NCBI RefSeq assembly: GCF_900113375.1
Contig: NZ_FOPC01000020.1
Coordinates: 1 to 39,611 of the forward strand
Source of the DNA: Algoriphagus hitonicola
GTDB lineage: Bacteria > Bacteroidota > Bacteroidia > Cytophagales > Cyclobacteriaceae
DNA length: 39,611 nucleotides
Direction: 5' to 3'
Numbering within the stretch: the first letter of the stretch is position 1; the number at the start of each line of letters is the position of its first letter. The position numbers and the translations under genes were made by a program. The notes below the pieces were generated by a model, which was not told where the DNA came from, ran no database searches, and saw only the letters and a list, made by a program, of their open reading frames with translations. Shown here one piece after another: positions 31,673 to 39,611 of the stretch.

Positions 31673-33715
31673 ATGAAAAAGATAATAAACACAATCGTAT
31701 TTGGGCTTTTGGTAGTTACATCCGGATTTGCCCAAGTAGATCGTAGCAAGCTGCCAGCCTCTGGTCCAGCCCCTGAGATAAAAATTGGCGATGCCGAGAC
31801 TTTTACCTTGGATAATGGACTTAAAATATTCGTAGTCAATAATGATAAGCTTCCTCGGGTTTCCTTTTCCTTGGTGTTGGATAGAGATCCGCTTTTCGAA
31901 GGAGATAAAGCCGGGCTTACCGGTTTTGTAGGGCAGATGCTTACCTCAGGAACCACCAATCGAACCAAAGATCAACTTGATGAGGAGATTGACTTTATCG
32001 GAGCAAGTCTTTCGGCGTCTTCTACCTCTATTTTCGCGTCTTCCCTGAAGAAGCACCAAAAGAAGGTACTGGAGTTGATGGCAGATGTGCTTTACAATCC
32101 TTCTTTTCCAGAGGAAGAGATGGAGAAGATTCGTAAGCAGACTTTGACGGGATTAGCGACCAGTAAAGATAATCCCGATGCAATAGCTTCTCGTCTGGCA
32201 GCAGCAATGGTATATGGCAAAGACCATCCCTACGGCGAAGTGTCTACAGAAGAGACCATCAAAAACATTAGTGTAGATGATGTCAGAAACTACTATCAGA
32301 CTTTCTTCAAGCCTAATATTGCCTATTTGGTAGTCGTGGGAGATATGACTAAAGCAGAAGCAGAGCAAGTAGTTGGAGATTACTTTTCACGATGGGAGCA
32401 AGGGGATGTTCCTTCTTTCGACTATCCAACCCCTTCCCGCACCAATACAACCAAAGTAGGTTTGGTAGATCGCAGTTCTTCAGTTCAGACCGTCATCAAT
32501 GTGTCTCAGCCTGTTGAGTTAAAATTAGGCGATAAAGACTATATCCCCAGCAGATTGTTAAACCAGATTTTGGGCGGAGGGTCTTCCTCGCGTCTTTTTG
32601 TGAATCTTCGGGAGGATAAAGGCTACACTTACGGAGCATATTCTTCTATCGGTTCGGATCGATTGATAGCTCGATTCTCGGCCAATGCATCGGTAAGAAC
32701 CGAAGTCACAGATTCTGCCATGGTAGAAATGCTCTATGAAATCAACAAAATTGTGGACGAAGGCGTGACCGAAGAAGAGCTTGAAAAAGCTAAGGCAAAT
32801 CTATCAGGTTCTTTTGGCAGATCGCTGGAAAGCCCTCAGACCATTGCCAATTTCGCACTCAATATAGAGCGATACGATCTGCCAAAAGATTTCTATGCGA
32901 ACTATCTAAAAAACCTCAATGATTTGTCCGTCGAGGATATCAATGCTACTGCAAAACGATTGATCGATCCGGATAAATTGTATGTCATGGCTGTAGGGAA
33001 TGGAGATGCCATTAAAGATAAACTGGAGCAGTTTGGTCCGATCACGATGTATGACAATCTCGGTTTTGAGGCAAAAGAATTGACCGCAGATGCAGATATG
33101 ACTGCTGAGAAAGTAATCGAAAATTACCTTGAGGCGATTGGTGGTGCGGAAAGCGCACGAAATATCAAAACTGCCAAAGTCACGCTTGTCGCTGAAGTGA
33201 TGGGGAATAGTCTGACTATCGATGCCGTCTATGATGTGGCAGGCAAATATGGACAAAAGACCAGTGTCATGGGAAATGTGATGCAAAGTACGACGCTGAT
33301 TGGGGATGAAGGAACAGTTTCGATGCAGGGCCAAACCATGGAAATCCCTGAAGATCAATTTGACATGGCAAAGATTAATTCCTACCTTTTTCCAGAAGCG
33401 ATCTATCAAGATCTCGGATATACGCTTCGCTTGGATGGATTAAAGGATGTAGAGGGGACACCGGCTTACAAAGTAGCCATAGTGACTGATTCGGGGACTG
33501 AATTGGTGAATTACTACGATCAGGAAACAGGATTGAAGATCAAAAATGAGAATCCTGTGGCAGGAGATACCTTTTATTCAGACTATCAGCCGAAAGCTGG
33601 AGTTCTGATACCAATGATGTGGACGATCAAATCAGCGATGATTCCCGTGCCGATGGAGGCTAAAGTTTCCAATCTGGAAATCAATCCTGAGCTCACTGAG
33701 GAAGATTTTAAATAA
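31673..33715 (+). CDS. M16 family protein, zinc-less partner with C-terminal extension
   Basis: A 680-residue exported protein (signal peptide about 1-20). The two M16-type domains occupy about 35-460. The zinc motif is missing: GFVGQ stands at 84-88 in place of HxxEH. The substrate-binding R/Y motif is present, Arg313 and Tyr320 in SSRLFVNLREDKGYTY. Residues about 470-680 form an additional domain (ENYLEAIGGAESARNIKTAKV, ITDSGTELVNYYDQETG, FYSDYQPKAGVLIPMMWTI) that resembles outer-membrane lipoprotein-carrier folds. It is expected to complete the active site of the upstream M16 subunit. Confidence 0.88.
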   Translation: MKKIINTIVFGLLVVTSGFAQVDRSKLPASGPAPEIKIGDAETFTLDNGLKIFVVNNDKLPRVSFSLVLDRDPLFEGDKAGLTGFVGQMLTSGTTNRTKDQLDEEIDFIGASLSASSTSIFASSLKKHQKKVLELMADVLYNPSFPEEEMEKIRKQTLTGLATSKDNPDAIASRLAAAMVYGKDHPYGEVSTEETIKNISVDDVRNYYQTFFKPNIAYLVVVGDMTKAEAEQVVGDYFSRWEQGDVPSFDYPTPSRTNTTKVGLVDRSSSVQTVINVSQPVELKLGDKDYIPSRLLNQILGGGSSSRLFVNLREDKGYTYGAYSSIGSDRLIARFSANASVRTEVTDSAMVEMLYEINKIVDEGVTEEELEKAKANLSGSFGRSLESPQTIANFALNIERYDLPKDFYANYLKNLNDLSVEDINATAKRLIDPDKLYVMAVGNGDAIKDKLEQFGPITMYDNLGFEAKELTADADMTAEKVIENYLEAIGGAESARNIKTAKVTLVAEVMGNSLTIDAVYDVAGKYGQKTSVMGNVMQSTTLIGDEGTVSMQGQTMEIPEDQFDMAKINSYLFPEAIYQDLGYTLRLDGLKDVEGTPAYKVAIVTDSGTELVNYYDQETGLKIKNENPVAGDTFYSDYQPKAGVLIPMMWTIKSAMIPVPMEAKVSNLEINPELTEEDFK

Positions 33716-33733
33716 TAGAACTAGCCATACTGA

Positions 33734-33766
33734 AAAGCGGGATAATTTTTTATCCCGCTTTTTTTA
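33734..33766. terminator. Bidirectional terminator
   Basis: AAAGCGGGATAA (33734-33745) pairs with TTATCCCGCTTT (33750-33761), followed by a T run. It serves the M16 pair on plus and lies 7 nt before the M61 stop on minus. Confidence 0.85.
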
Positions 33767-33773
33767 TAGTTTC

Positions 33774-35417
33774 TCAGCTTCTCCAAGAGGCGAATAAGTC
33801 GCTTTTTTCATCCAATAAGTTGAGTTTGTAATTTGGGTAGAAATTTCCACCAGGTTCAGTAAATTCAAAAGTCAGCAATTGTCCGTTTGACCTATACACT
33901 GAGATATTGGTGGTGTTGCTATGCTCGATTGATTTGATCTCATCGCCGATCATTAGTTTAGAATAGGCGGGACTTTTTGGATGAATTCGTTGGATTTTAT
34001 TTTCAAGATGAATCAATCCTAAAGATCGAGTGATTATGTCTTCGTGTGCGTTTTCCGATAAGGATAACCCGATTTGAGGAAGAATTTTTTTCAGTTCATC
34101 CACTATGGATTTATTGCCTGAGATAAAACTTTGATAAAAGTCCGTGCTGTCCCAAATAGGGGTAGACCGAGAGATCATCATCCAAAATGAGCCATCTTGA
34201 TAGGCTTTGTTTTTTCGACCAAATCGATCAAAAGCCTGCTTCATTATTTTCGAAAGAGAGCTACCACTATTTCGAAGATGAATATCTAATGCCCAGGCAA
34301 TAAGAGCCCCATTGGCATAAATATTTTGCTTCTTTTCAGGAATACCGGTTTGGTATCCATCAATCCAGAGGTCAAAGGAAGACTCTAAGATGTTTTGGTT
34401 TTGCCATCCAAAATCCTGGGAGACCCGATTGATTACCCGCTCCATTTCAGAAAAATATTCCTGATCCAGATATAAATCGGATTTCAGCATATACCAATCG
34501 CCCATATACGAAGTGATTCCTTCTAGAATCCAACCTGATTTGGTGTAATTTTCTTTTGAAAAGTCATAAGGAAAAATCTCTTTGGGACGAATCGCGCAAA
34601 CATTCCAGGCATGATAGAATTCGTGGGAACTCACGCCCAGCAAATCTTTCATGGCTTTGGTTTCAGTTAGGCTTTTGGCTGGACCATAAGTAATCACGGT
34701 GCCCCGAAGATGTTCTACTCCATGATAATGTTTGTAGGGAAGCAATTGGTAAATGAAGTGGTATTCCTTTTCGGGAAATTCACCAAAATCCTCGAGCTGG
34801 ACTTTTATGAAAGCTTGAAGAGATTTCAAAAATTCAGCTTGGTCAAAAACTACCTCCCCGTGAATCCAGCAATGGATATTAATGTCATTCAGCAGTATTT
34901 GCCACTGAGTCAATTGATGTGCCGCCAGAAAGGTGGAGTCCGCGACTTGCTGAAAATCAACTGCCTCATATTTCCCTTTAGAAATTTTCGGTAAGGTGCA
35001 CAATTGCTCTGGAAATCCCGGAAAGATAAAATCAAAAGAATAAGCTTTATTGGTGGTTCCCTTGACTTCAAAGCAACAGTTGACCAGATTAAGATAAATC
35101 TGTTGATCATCTACCCAGGAAGACCCGGCGTCCATTTTTGCAGCAAAATATTCATAGCATACTCGATAAAATCCAACCTCAGAGGCATTGAATACCCAGC
35201 AATCTTTGCTTGCTTTTTCCCAAAAAACCGGTTGATTATTTGAATCAAAAAGAGAGAAAGATCGGATATTTTGGGCATAATTTGCAATCTGATAGCGACC
35301 TGCCCGCCATGCCGGAAGCTGAAGTTTGACCGAATTTGGAATTTTGATTTCGATTTTCAACTCGATCTGTACAAATTGGCTAGTGGGCGTATGGCACGAA
35401 AAGGAATAGTGAATCAT
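33774..35417 (-). CDS. M61 family peptidase (glycyl aminopeptidase-like)
   Basis: A 547-residue protein. The zinc motif HEFYH (in GVSSHEFYHAWNVCAIRPKE) and the downstream TKSGWILEGITSYMGDWYMLKSDLYLDQEYF helix with a Glu are the M61 signature. The N-terminal beta-rich region (PAWRAGRYQIANYAQNI) is typical. A degenerate PDZ-like segment is near the C-terminus (RIHPKSPAYSKLMIGDEIKSIEH). No signal peptide is visible, so the protein is predicted to be cytoplasmic. It cleaves N-terminal glycine or alanine residues by family analogy. Confidence 0.9.
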   Translation of the reverse strand: MIHYSFSCHTPTSQFVQIELKIEIKIPNSVKLQLPAWRAGRYQIANYAQNIRSFSLFDSNNQPVFWEKASKDCWVFNASEVGFYRVCYEYFAAKMDAGSSWVDDQQIYLNLVNCCFEVKGTTNKAYSFDFIFPGFPEQLCTLPKISKGKYEAVDFQQVADSTFLAAHQLTQWQILLNDINIHCWIHGEVVFDQAEFLKSLQAFIKVQLEDFGEFPEKEYHFIYQLLPYKHYHGVEHLRGTVITYGPAKSLTETKAMKDLLGVSSHEFYHAWNVCAIRPKEIFPYDFSKENYTKSGWILEGITSYMGDWYMLKSDLYLDQEYFSEMERVINRVSQDFGWQNQNILESSFDLWIDGYQTGIPEKKQNIYANGALIAWALDIHLRNSGSSLSKIMKQAFDRFGRKNKAYQDGSFWMMISRSTPIWDSTDFYQSFISGNKSIVDELKKILPQIGLSLSENAHEDIITRSLGLIHLENKIQRIHPKSPAYSKLMIGDEIKSIEHSNTTNISVYRSNGQLLTFEFTEPGGNFYPNYKLNLLDEKSDLFASWRS

Positions 35418-35462
35418 AAAAGAAAATTAACGGATTGATATTCAATAATTGTATAGCAGGAG

Positions 35463-35493
35463 TTTGAATTTAATAAAAGGCTGCATATCTTTG
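35463..35493 (+). promoter_or_regulatory. rpmH promoter
   Basis: TTTG (35463-35466), a 19-nt spacer and TATCTTTG (35486-35493) give an exact match to the Bacteroidota housekeeping promoter consensus, 67 nt before the rpmH start. It probably drives the rpmH-rnpA-S41-tsaB run. Confidence 0.75.
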
Positions 35494-35560
35494 CAGTCCT
35501 TTTTGGAGGGTATGTCCAAGGGAGCAAGTTAAGAAAGCATTTAGATAAAGATATTCGATC

Positions 35561-35719
35561 ATGAAAAGAACATTTCAGCCTTCTCGCAGAAAAAGAAAGA
35601 ATAAGCACGGATTTAGAGAAAGAATGTCCACTGCCAACGGCAGAAGAGTTCTTAAAGCACGTCGTGCAAAAGGAAGAAAAAAATTGTCAGTTTCTTCCGA
35701 AAAGACCCTGAAGAAGTAA
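35561..35719 (+). CDS. rpmH: 50S ribosomal protein L34
   Basis: A 52-residue basic protein starting [20 protein letters not shown] and continuing [24 protein letters not shown], the unmistakable L34 sequence. It has the usual rpmH-rnpA order, with rnpA starting 48 nt downstream. It has a consensus promoter just upstream. Bacteroidota L34 is slightly longer than the 46-47 residue E. coli form, as here. Confidence 0.97.
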   Translation: MKRTFQPSRRKRKNKHGFRERMSTANGRRVLKARRAKGRKKLSVSSEKTLKK

Positions 35720-35767
35720 TTCTTTGAGGTAGTTTTCGTATGTTTCTATGCGAATTGACTCCTTGTG

Positions 35768-36160
35768 ATGAATTACAGATTCCCTAAAAATGAGCGATTG
35801 TGCGCTCAAAAATTAATCAAGGAACTTTTTAACGAAGGTTCCTCTTTTTTTTTATACCCTTTTAAGGTTCTCTACCTTAAAAAGGATTCGCTGGAATGCC
35901 ACCAAGTTTTGATTTCTATTTCTAAAAAGAAGGTGAAAAAGGCCGTTCATCGAAATCATCTCAAGCGGAGAATTAAAGAATCCTATCGGCTTAACAAACA
36001 TTCACTTCGGGCTGAAGAAGGTTTTGCGTTATTTGGATTGATTTATGTGGGTTCAGGACTGATGGAATATCGGGAGTTGGACCAGAAGGTCAAACTGATT
36101 TTAGATAAATTGCAGACCAAGCTTTCCGATAAAAATGAAAAAAATGAAGATAAAAAATAA
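35768..36160 (+). CDS. rnpA: Ribonuclease P protein component
   Basis: A 130-residue basic protein. The core VLISISKKKVKKAVHRNHLKRRIKESYRLNKH contains the conserved RNR-type motif of RNase P protein. It binds the RNase P RNA and matures tRNA 5' ends. GTG at 35765 directly precedes the ATG at 35768, and the ATG is the simpler start. The 3' end overlaps the S41 peptidase start by 26 nt. Confidence 0.93.
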   Translation: MNYRFPKNERLCAQKLIKELFNEGSSFFLYPFKVLYLKKDSLECHQVLISISKKKVKKAVHRNHLKRRIKESYRLNKHSLRAEEGFALFGLIYVGSGLMEYRELDQKVKLILDKLQTKLSDKNEKNEDKK

Positions 36161-37805
36161 TAAAATTATTCTCTGGACACTGTTCAGTGTGCTCGCATTT
36201 TCCGGAATATTTGCCTTTAACACGAAGAATGATAAACTTTTCGCGCTGGCAAAGAATATTGACATTTTTGCGACTATGGTCAGGGAACTGGATTCCTATT
36301 ATGTGGACGAAATCGATCCTGATGAGTTGGTGACCGTAGGGATTAATGCGATGCTGGAGGAATTGGATCCTTACACAGAATATGTGCCGGAGGAAGAATC
36401 AGAGGATTTTAGAATGCTGACCACAGGAGAATATGGTGGAATAGGAGCTTTAATCGGAAATCGAGGTTCGGGTAATATTATCATCATGCCTTATACTGGT
36501 TTTCCGGCGCAGTCCGGCGGATTGAAAATCGCAGATCAAATCTTAAAGATTGATTCTATCGATGTGTCGGAAAAAGCGACTGGGGAAGTTTCGGATCTGC
36601 TCAAAGGTCCGGCAAACACGCCAGTCAAATTAAAGGTGAAGCGAAATACAGATACCTTGGATTTTGAACTTGTACGAAGAAAAATCTCTTTAAAAAATGT
36701 GCCGTTTTACGGTAAATTGGATCAAAAGACAGGCTATATTAAGTTGGGGGATTTTACGAAAAACGCATCCAATGAAGTCCGTAAAGCGTTGATTGACTTG
36801 AAAAATCAAGGATCAGAGCAATTAGTATTGGATCTGCGGGACAATCCTGGAGGGCTTTTGGGAGAGGCCGTGGAGATCGTCAATTTATTTATCCCAAAAG
36901 GGAAGGAAGTAGTGAAGACGATCGGGAAATTGGAAAATGTAAACTACACTTACAAAACCTCCAAGTCCCCGGTGGATAAAGATATTCCGCTTGTGGTTTT
37001 GATCAATGAGCGAAGTGCTTCTGCGGCTGAAATTGTGGCTGGAGCACTGCAAGATTATGATCGGGCAGTTTTGATTGGGCGAAAGTCATTTGGGAAAGGT
37101 CTGGTTCAAACTACCGTTCCGCTGACTTATAATGCTCAGATGAAAGTGACCACCGCCAAGTACTACATTCCGAGTGGCCGATGCATTCAGGCAATCGATT
37201 ATGCTCAAAGTAGGGAAAATGGTGCGATTACTTCAGTTCCGGATTCACTTCGAAAAGAATTTAAAACCAAGAATGGTAGAATTGTATTAGATGGTGCCGG
37301 AATCGAACCTGATCAGATGGTAGAAACCGAAAGCTATGCCCCAATTTCCTATAGTTTGGTGGCGAGAAGCCATGTGTTCGATTTTGCAACTGAGTACTTT
37401 TACCAGCATGACTCGATTGGAGATCCTTCCACCTTTGAGATTACAGATGAAGAATACCGTGATTTTGTGGCCTTTCTAGACGGAAAGGAATACGATTATA
37501 CTACCTATTTGGAAAAATCGGTGGAGGATATGCGGGAAACCGCAAAAAATTCACCCTTGTATGAAGAGATCAAAGCTCAAATCGAGGAACTTGAAAAAAA
37601 AGTGAATCATAGCAAGGAGCAAGATTTGATTACTTATCAAAAAGAGATCAAAAAAATAATTTCCGAGGAGATCGTTTCCAGGTATTATTTTCAGGAAGGT
37701 ATGATAGAGGCAAGTTTAGAAGAGGATAAAGATTTGTTAAAAGCAATTGAGATTCTGGCTGAGCCCAAAAAATTAGATTTGATTTTGTCAGCTTCCGCAA
37801 AATAA
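36135..37805 (+). CDS. S41 family C-terminal processing peptidase
   Basis: A 556-residue protease. An N-terminal hydrophobic segment (about 10-26) acts as signal or membrane anchor. A PDZ domain follows (IGALIGNRGSGNIIIMPYTGFPAQSGGLKIADQIL), then the S41 core with catalytic Ser296 in ERSASAAEI and Lys321 in GRKSFGKGLVQ, 25 residues apart as in CtpA. The C-terminal tail is helical. It cuts C-termini of proteins outside the cytoplasm. The start overlaps rnpA by 26 nt. A second ATG three codons later is possible. Confidence 0.92.
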   Translation: MKKMKIKNNKIILWTLFSVLAFSGIFAFNTKNDKLFALAKNIDIFATMVRELDSYYVDEIDPDELVTVGINAMLEELDPYTEYVPEEESEDFRMLTTGEYGGIGALIGNRGSGNIIIMPYTGFPAQSGGLKIADQILKIDSIDVSEKATGEVSDLLKGPANTPVKLKVKRNTDTLDFELVRRKISLKNVPFYGKLDQKTGYIKLGDFTKNASNEVRKALIDLKNQGSEQLVLDLRDNPGGLLGEAVEIVNLFIPKGKEVVKTIGKLENVNYTYKTSKSPVDKDIPLVVLINERSASAAEIVAGALQDYDRAVLIGRKSFGKGLVQTTVPLTYNAQMKVTTAKYYIPSGRCIQAIDYAQSRENGAITSVPDSLRKEFKTKNGRIVLDGAGIEPDQMVETESYAPISYSLVARSHVFDFATEYFYQHDSIGDPSTFEITDEEYRDFVAFLDGKEYDYTTYLEKSVEDMRETAKNSPLYEEIKAQIEELEKKVNHSKEQDLITYQKEIKKIISEEIVSRYYFQEGMIEASLEEDKDLLKAIEILAEPKKLDLILSASAK

Positions 37806-37809
37806 TGAG

Positions 37810-38496
37810 ATGGCACTGATTTTATCCTTGGAAACATCTACGGACAATTGTTCTGTTGCCCTTCACAGAGAAGGTGTATTAATATCTTTAAAAGAGTGGG
37901 GGGAAAGGGGAGGACATGCCTCAAAGCTTCCGGGTTTAGTTGATGAGGTCATGGAGGAGGTAGAAATACAAGCAGAAAATCTTCAAGCTGTAGCTGTCTC
38001 GGAGGGTCCCGGGTCTTATACGGGGTTGAGGATCGGGGTTTCCACTGCAAAGGGTTTAGCCTATGCGTTGGGATTACCCTTGATTGGCATCAATACACTT
38101 CAGTCCCTAGCGATTCAGGTGTCAAATCCAGAGGAAGGGAGTATTATTATTTCCCAAATTGATGCACGTAGAATGGAAGTTTATGCTCAAGTGTTTGATA
38201 AAAATGGTGATCCATTATCCGAAATTTCACCTGAAATTCTGGATAATGAGAGCTATGGGGAATTTTTGGCGGAGCAAAAAGTGTATTTCATAGGAAACGC
38301 AGTAGAAAAGATGTCCGCCACCCTATCTTCTTCCAACGCCGTATTTATTGAAGGAGAATTTTCAGCCAAATGGATTGGACCACTTGCCTATCGAAAATTT
38401 ACCGAAAACAAATTTGAGGATGTAGCGTACTTTGTGCCCAATTACTTAAAGGAGTTTCAAGCACTTCATTCTAGAAAAAATCCCTTACTGTCATGA
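37810..38496 (+). CDS. tsaB: tRNA threonylcarbamoyladenosine biosynthesis protein TsaB
   Basis: A 228-residue ASKHA-fold protein. LILSLETSTDNCSVALHREG, SEGPGSYTGLRIGVSTAKGLAYALGLPLIGI and QIDARRMEVYAQVFD are typical TsaB segments. It works with TsaD and TsaE to put t6A on tRNAs that read ANN codons. It follows the S41 gene by 4 nt and overlaps the DUF2480 start by 4 nt, so they are co-transcribed. Confidence 0.93.
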   Translation: MALILSLETSTDNCSVALHREGVLISLKEWGERGGHASKLPGLVDEVMEEVEIQAENLQAVAVSEGPGSYTGLRIGVSTAKGLAYALGLPLIGINTLQSLAIQVSNPEEGSIIISQIDARRMEVYAQVFDKNGDPLSEISPEILDNESYGEFLAEQKVYFIGNAVEKMSATLSSSNAVFIEGEFSAKWIGPLAYRKFTENKFEDVAYFVPNYLKEFQALHSRKNPLLS

Positions 38497-38999
38497 GTGA
38501 AATTGTAAATAGAGTGGCTCAGAGCCCAATTGTTTCCATCAATCTTGAAGATTATTATCCTAGGGAAGACCGTGTGGTTTTTGATCTAAAACCTTTTCTT
38601 TTTCAGGAATTAGTATTGAGAGAGAAAGAATTCAGGTTGGCGTTAAAAGAATATGATTGGTCTGAGTTTGATAATAAGTGGGTTGCCATTACTTGTAGTG
38701 TCGATGCGATTATTCCTACTTGGGCTTTTATGCTGGTGGCTACCTTTCTTGCAAAAGCTAAGGGTTATGTTATCGGGACTAAGGAAGAATTGGAGTTATT
38801 TATAGCTGAGCGATGTATTTCTGATTTGAACCTAGAGAATGTAGAAAATGCGCCGGTAGTAATCAAAGGATGTAGTGAGATTTCGATTCCACTTTTTGCC
38901 TATGGGAGGTTAGTTTCAAGGATTCAGGATCGGGCAAAATCCATTATGTTTGGAGAGCCATGTAGTACTGTTCCGCTCTATAAAAAACCAAAAGGCTGA
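38493..38999 (+). CDS. DUF2480 family protein
   Basis: A 168-residue soluble protein. NRVAQSPIVSINLEDYYPREDRVVFDLKPFLFQELVLREKEFR, AITCSVDAIIPTWAFMLVA and KGCSEISIPLFAYGRLVSRIQDRAKSIMFGEPCSTVPLYKK match DUF2480, a Bacteroidota family of unknown function. Two conserved cysteines (CSVDAI and KGCSEI) and a third (PCSTVPL) are seen. Its ATG overlaps the tsaB stop, implying translational coupling. It is the last gene before the rRNA operon. Confidence 0.85.
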   Translation: MSEIVNRVAQSPIVSINLEDYYPREDRVVFDLKPFLFQELVLREKEFRLALKEYDWSEFDNKWVAITCSVDAIIPTWAFMLVATFLAKAKGYVIGTKEELELFIAERCISDLNLENVENAPVVIKGCSEISIPLFAYGRLVSRIQDRAKSIMFGEPCSTVPLYKKPKG

Positions 39000-39055
39000 T
39001 TTTAAGCGAAATGAGTTTTTGAGGGAAAATTCCTTCAATTTTTATGCATTATTCA

Positions 39056-39087
39056 TTTGCTAAATCTGCTTATCTCACCTATGTTTG
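39056..39087 (+). promoter_or_regulatory. rRNA operon promoter P1
   Basis: TTTG (39056-39059), a 20-nt spacer and TATGTTTG (39080-39087) match the Bacteroidota housekeeping consensus. It is about 275 nt upstream of the 16S rRNA. Confidence 0.7.
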
Positions 39088-39170
39088 CACTCCCAAATGA
39101 GAAAAGTCTCTGGGAAAAAAGTTATTGAAAAGAGGCAGATGAAATAAAATCAAAATATTTCAATTCGGAT

Positions 39171-39201
39171 TTTGGTAGATAAAAAAACATTCCGATATTT
39201 G
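39171..39201 (+). promoter_or_regulatory. rRNA operon promoter P2
   Basis: TTTG (39171-39174), a 19-nt spacer and GATATTTG (39194-39201), with one mismatch to TAnnTTTG. It is about 160 nt before the 16S rRNA. Confidence 0.6.
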
Positions 39202-39361
39202 CACTCGCTTTTGGGGAAAGTACTCCTCACAACCTCTTGAAATGTCAAGAGAAAAGTTCTTTGAAGTGATGTAAGGCGAAAAAAATAGTAAAAACCTGAG
39301 AGAGAAGGGGACTGGTCCGGCGATATGCTTTATTGCCGGTCAGAGTTACAATAGACAACAT

Positions 39362-39611
<250 letters not shown>

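Larger units (their letters stand above)
39000..39361 (+). other. rRNA operon leader region
   Basis: This 362-nt stretch contains no open frame of note. It holds two tandem promoters (39056-39087 and 39171-39201). Before the rRNA is a GC-rich hairpin (CCGGCgAT...ATTGCCGG, about 39318-39341) that may be part of the rRNA processing stem. Confidence 0.6.

Overview
The window comes from a Bacteroidota chromosome, most likely order Cytophagales, family Cyclobacteriaceae (Algoriphagus-like). The support is the start of the 16S rRNA at the right end, Bacteroidota-type promoters (TTTG, about 19-20 nt, TAnnTTTG) before rpmH and the rRNA operon, and families common in this phylum (DUF2480, DUF4221, DUF1080, PafA-type phosphatase, carboxypeptidase-regulatory-like proteins). 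Gene density is high. I see no CRISPR array and no prophage. Mobile DNA is limited to an IS3-family transposase fragment, a GxxExxY gene flanked by inverted repeats, and several dispersed palindromes.

Layout. (1) 1-980: IS3 transposase 3' end, then four tRNAs on the minus strand (Lys, Arg, Pro, Lys; the two tRNA-Lys genes are identical). (2) 1101-1826: TPR/SH3 membrane protein. (3) 1870-9973: a divergent carbohydrate-oxidation locus, the most interesting part of the window. The minus arm encodes a Gfo/Idh/MocA oxidoreductase, a sugar isomerase/epimerase, a lipoprotein cytochrome c and a DUF1080 (3-keto-disaccharide hydrolase family) lipoprotein. The plus arm encodes a NupG-like MFS transporter, a Tat-type hydroxypyruvate-isomerase-like protein, a GMC oxidoreductase with a cysteine motif, and a gluconate-2-dehydrogenase-subunit-3-like Tat lipoprotein. 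Together these fit a periplasmic pathway: a GMC/subunit-3/cytochrome c complex oxidises a glycoside at C3, DUF1080 cleaves the 3-keto product, MFS imports it, and the isomerases and Gfo/Idh enzyme convert it. (4) 10147-13239: orphan four-helix-bundle sensor, GH16 beta-glucanase, CsbD-like protein and homogentisate dioxygenase.

(5) 13367-20741: PafA-type phosphatase, aminopeptidase P, the GxxExxY unit with a 3' frameshift, a carboxypeptidase-regulatory-like protein, ArsR-type regulator, YjjG-like HAD nucleotidase and P5C dehydrogenase. (6) 20742-24661: palindromes, DUF4221 lipoprotein, FabG and dihydrolipoyl dehydrogenase. (7) 24747-30044: ECF sigma/anti-sigma pair, DUF2721 membrane protein, GDPD lipoprotein, threonine aldolase and RarA. 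(8) 30314-35417: two M16-family proteins whose active-site elements are split between them, then an M61 peptidase on the opposite strand. (9) 35561-38999: rpmH, rnpA, S41 processing protease, tsaB and DUF2480, tightly packed. (10) 39000-39611: tandem-promoter leader and the first 250 bases of 16S rRNA.

All functional statements come from motif and family recognition by eye. No database search was possible.
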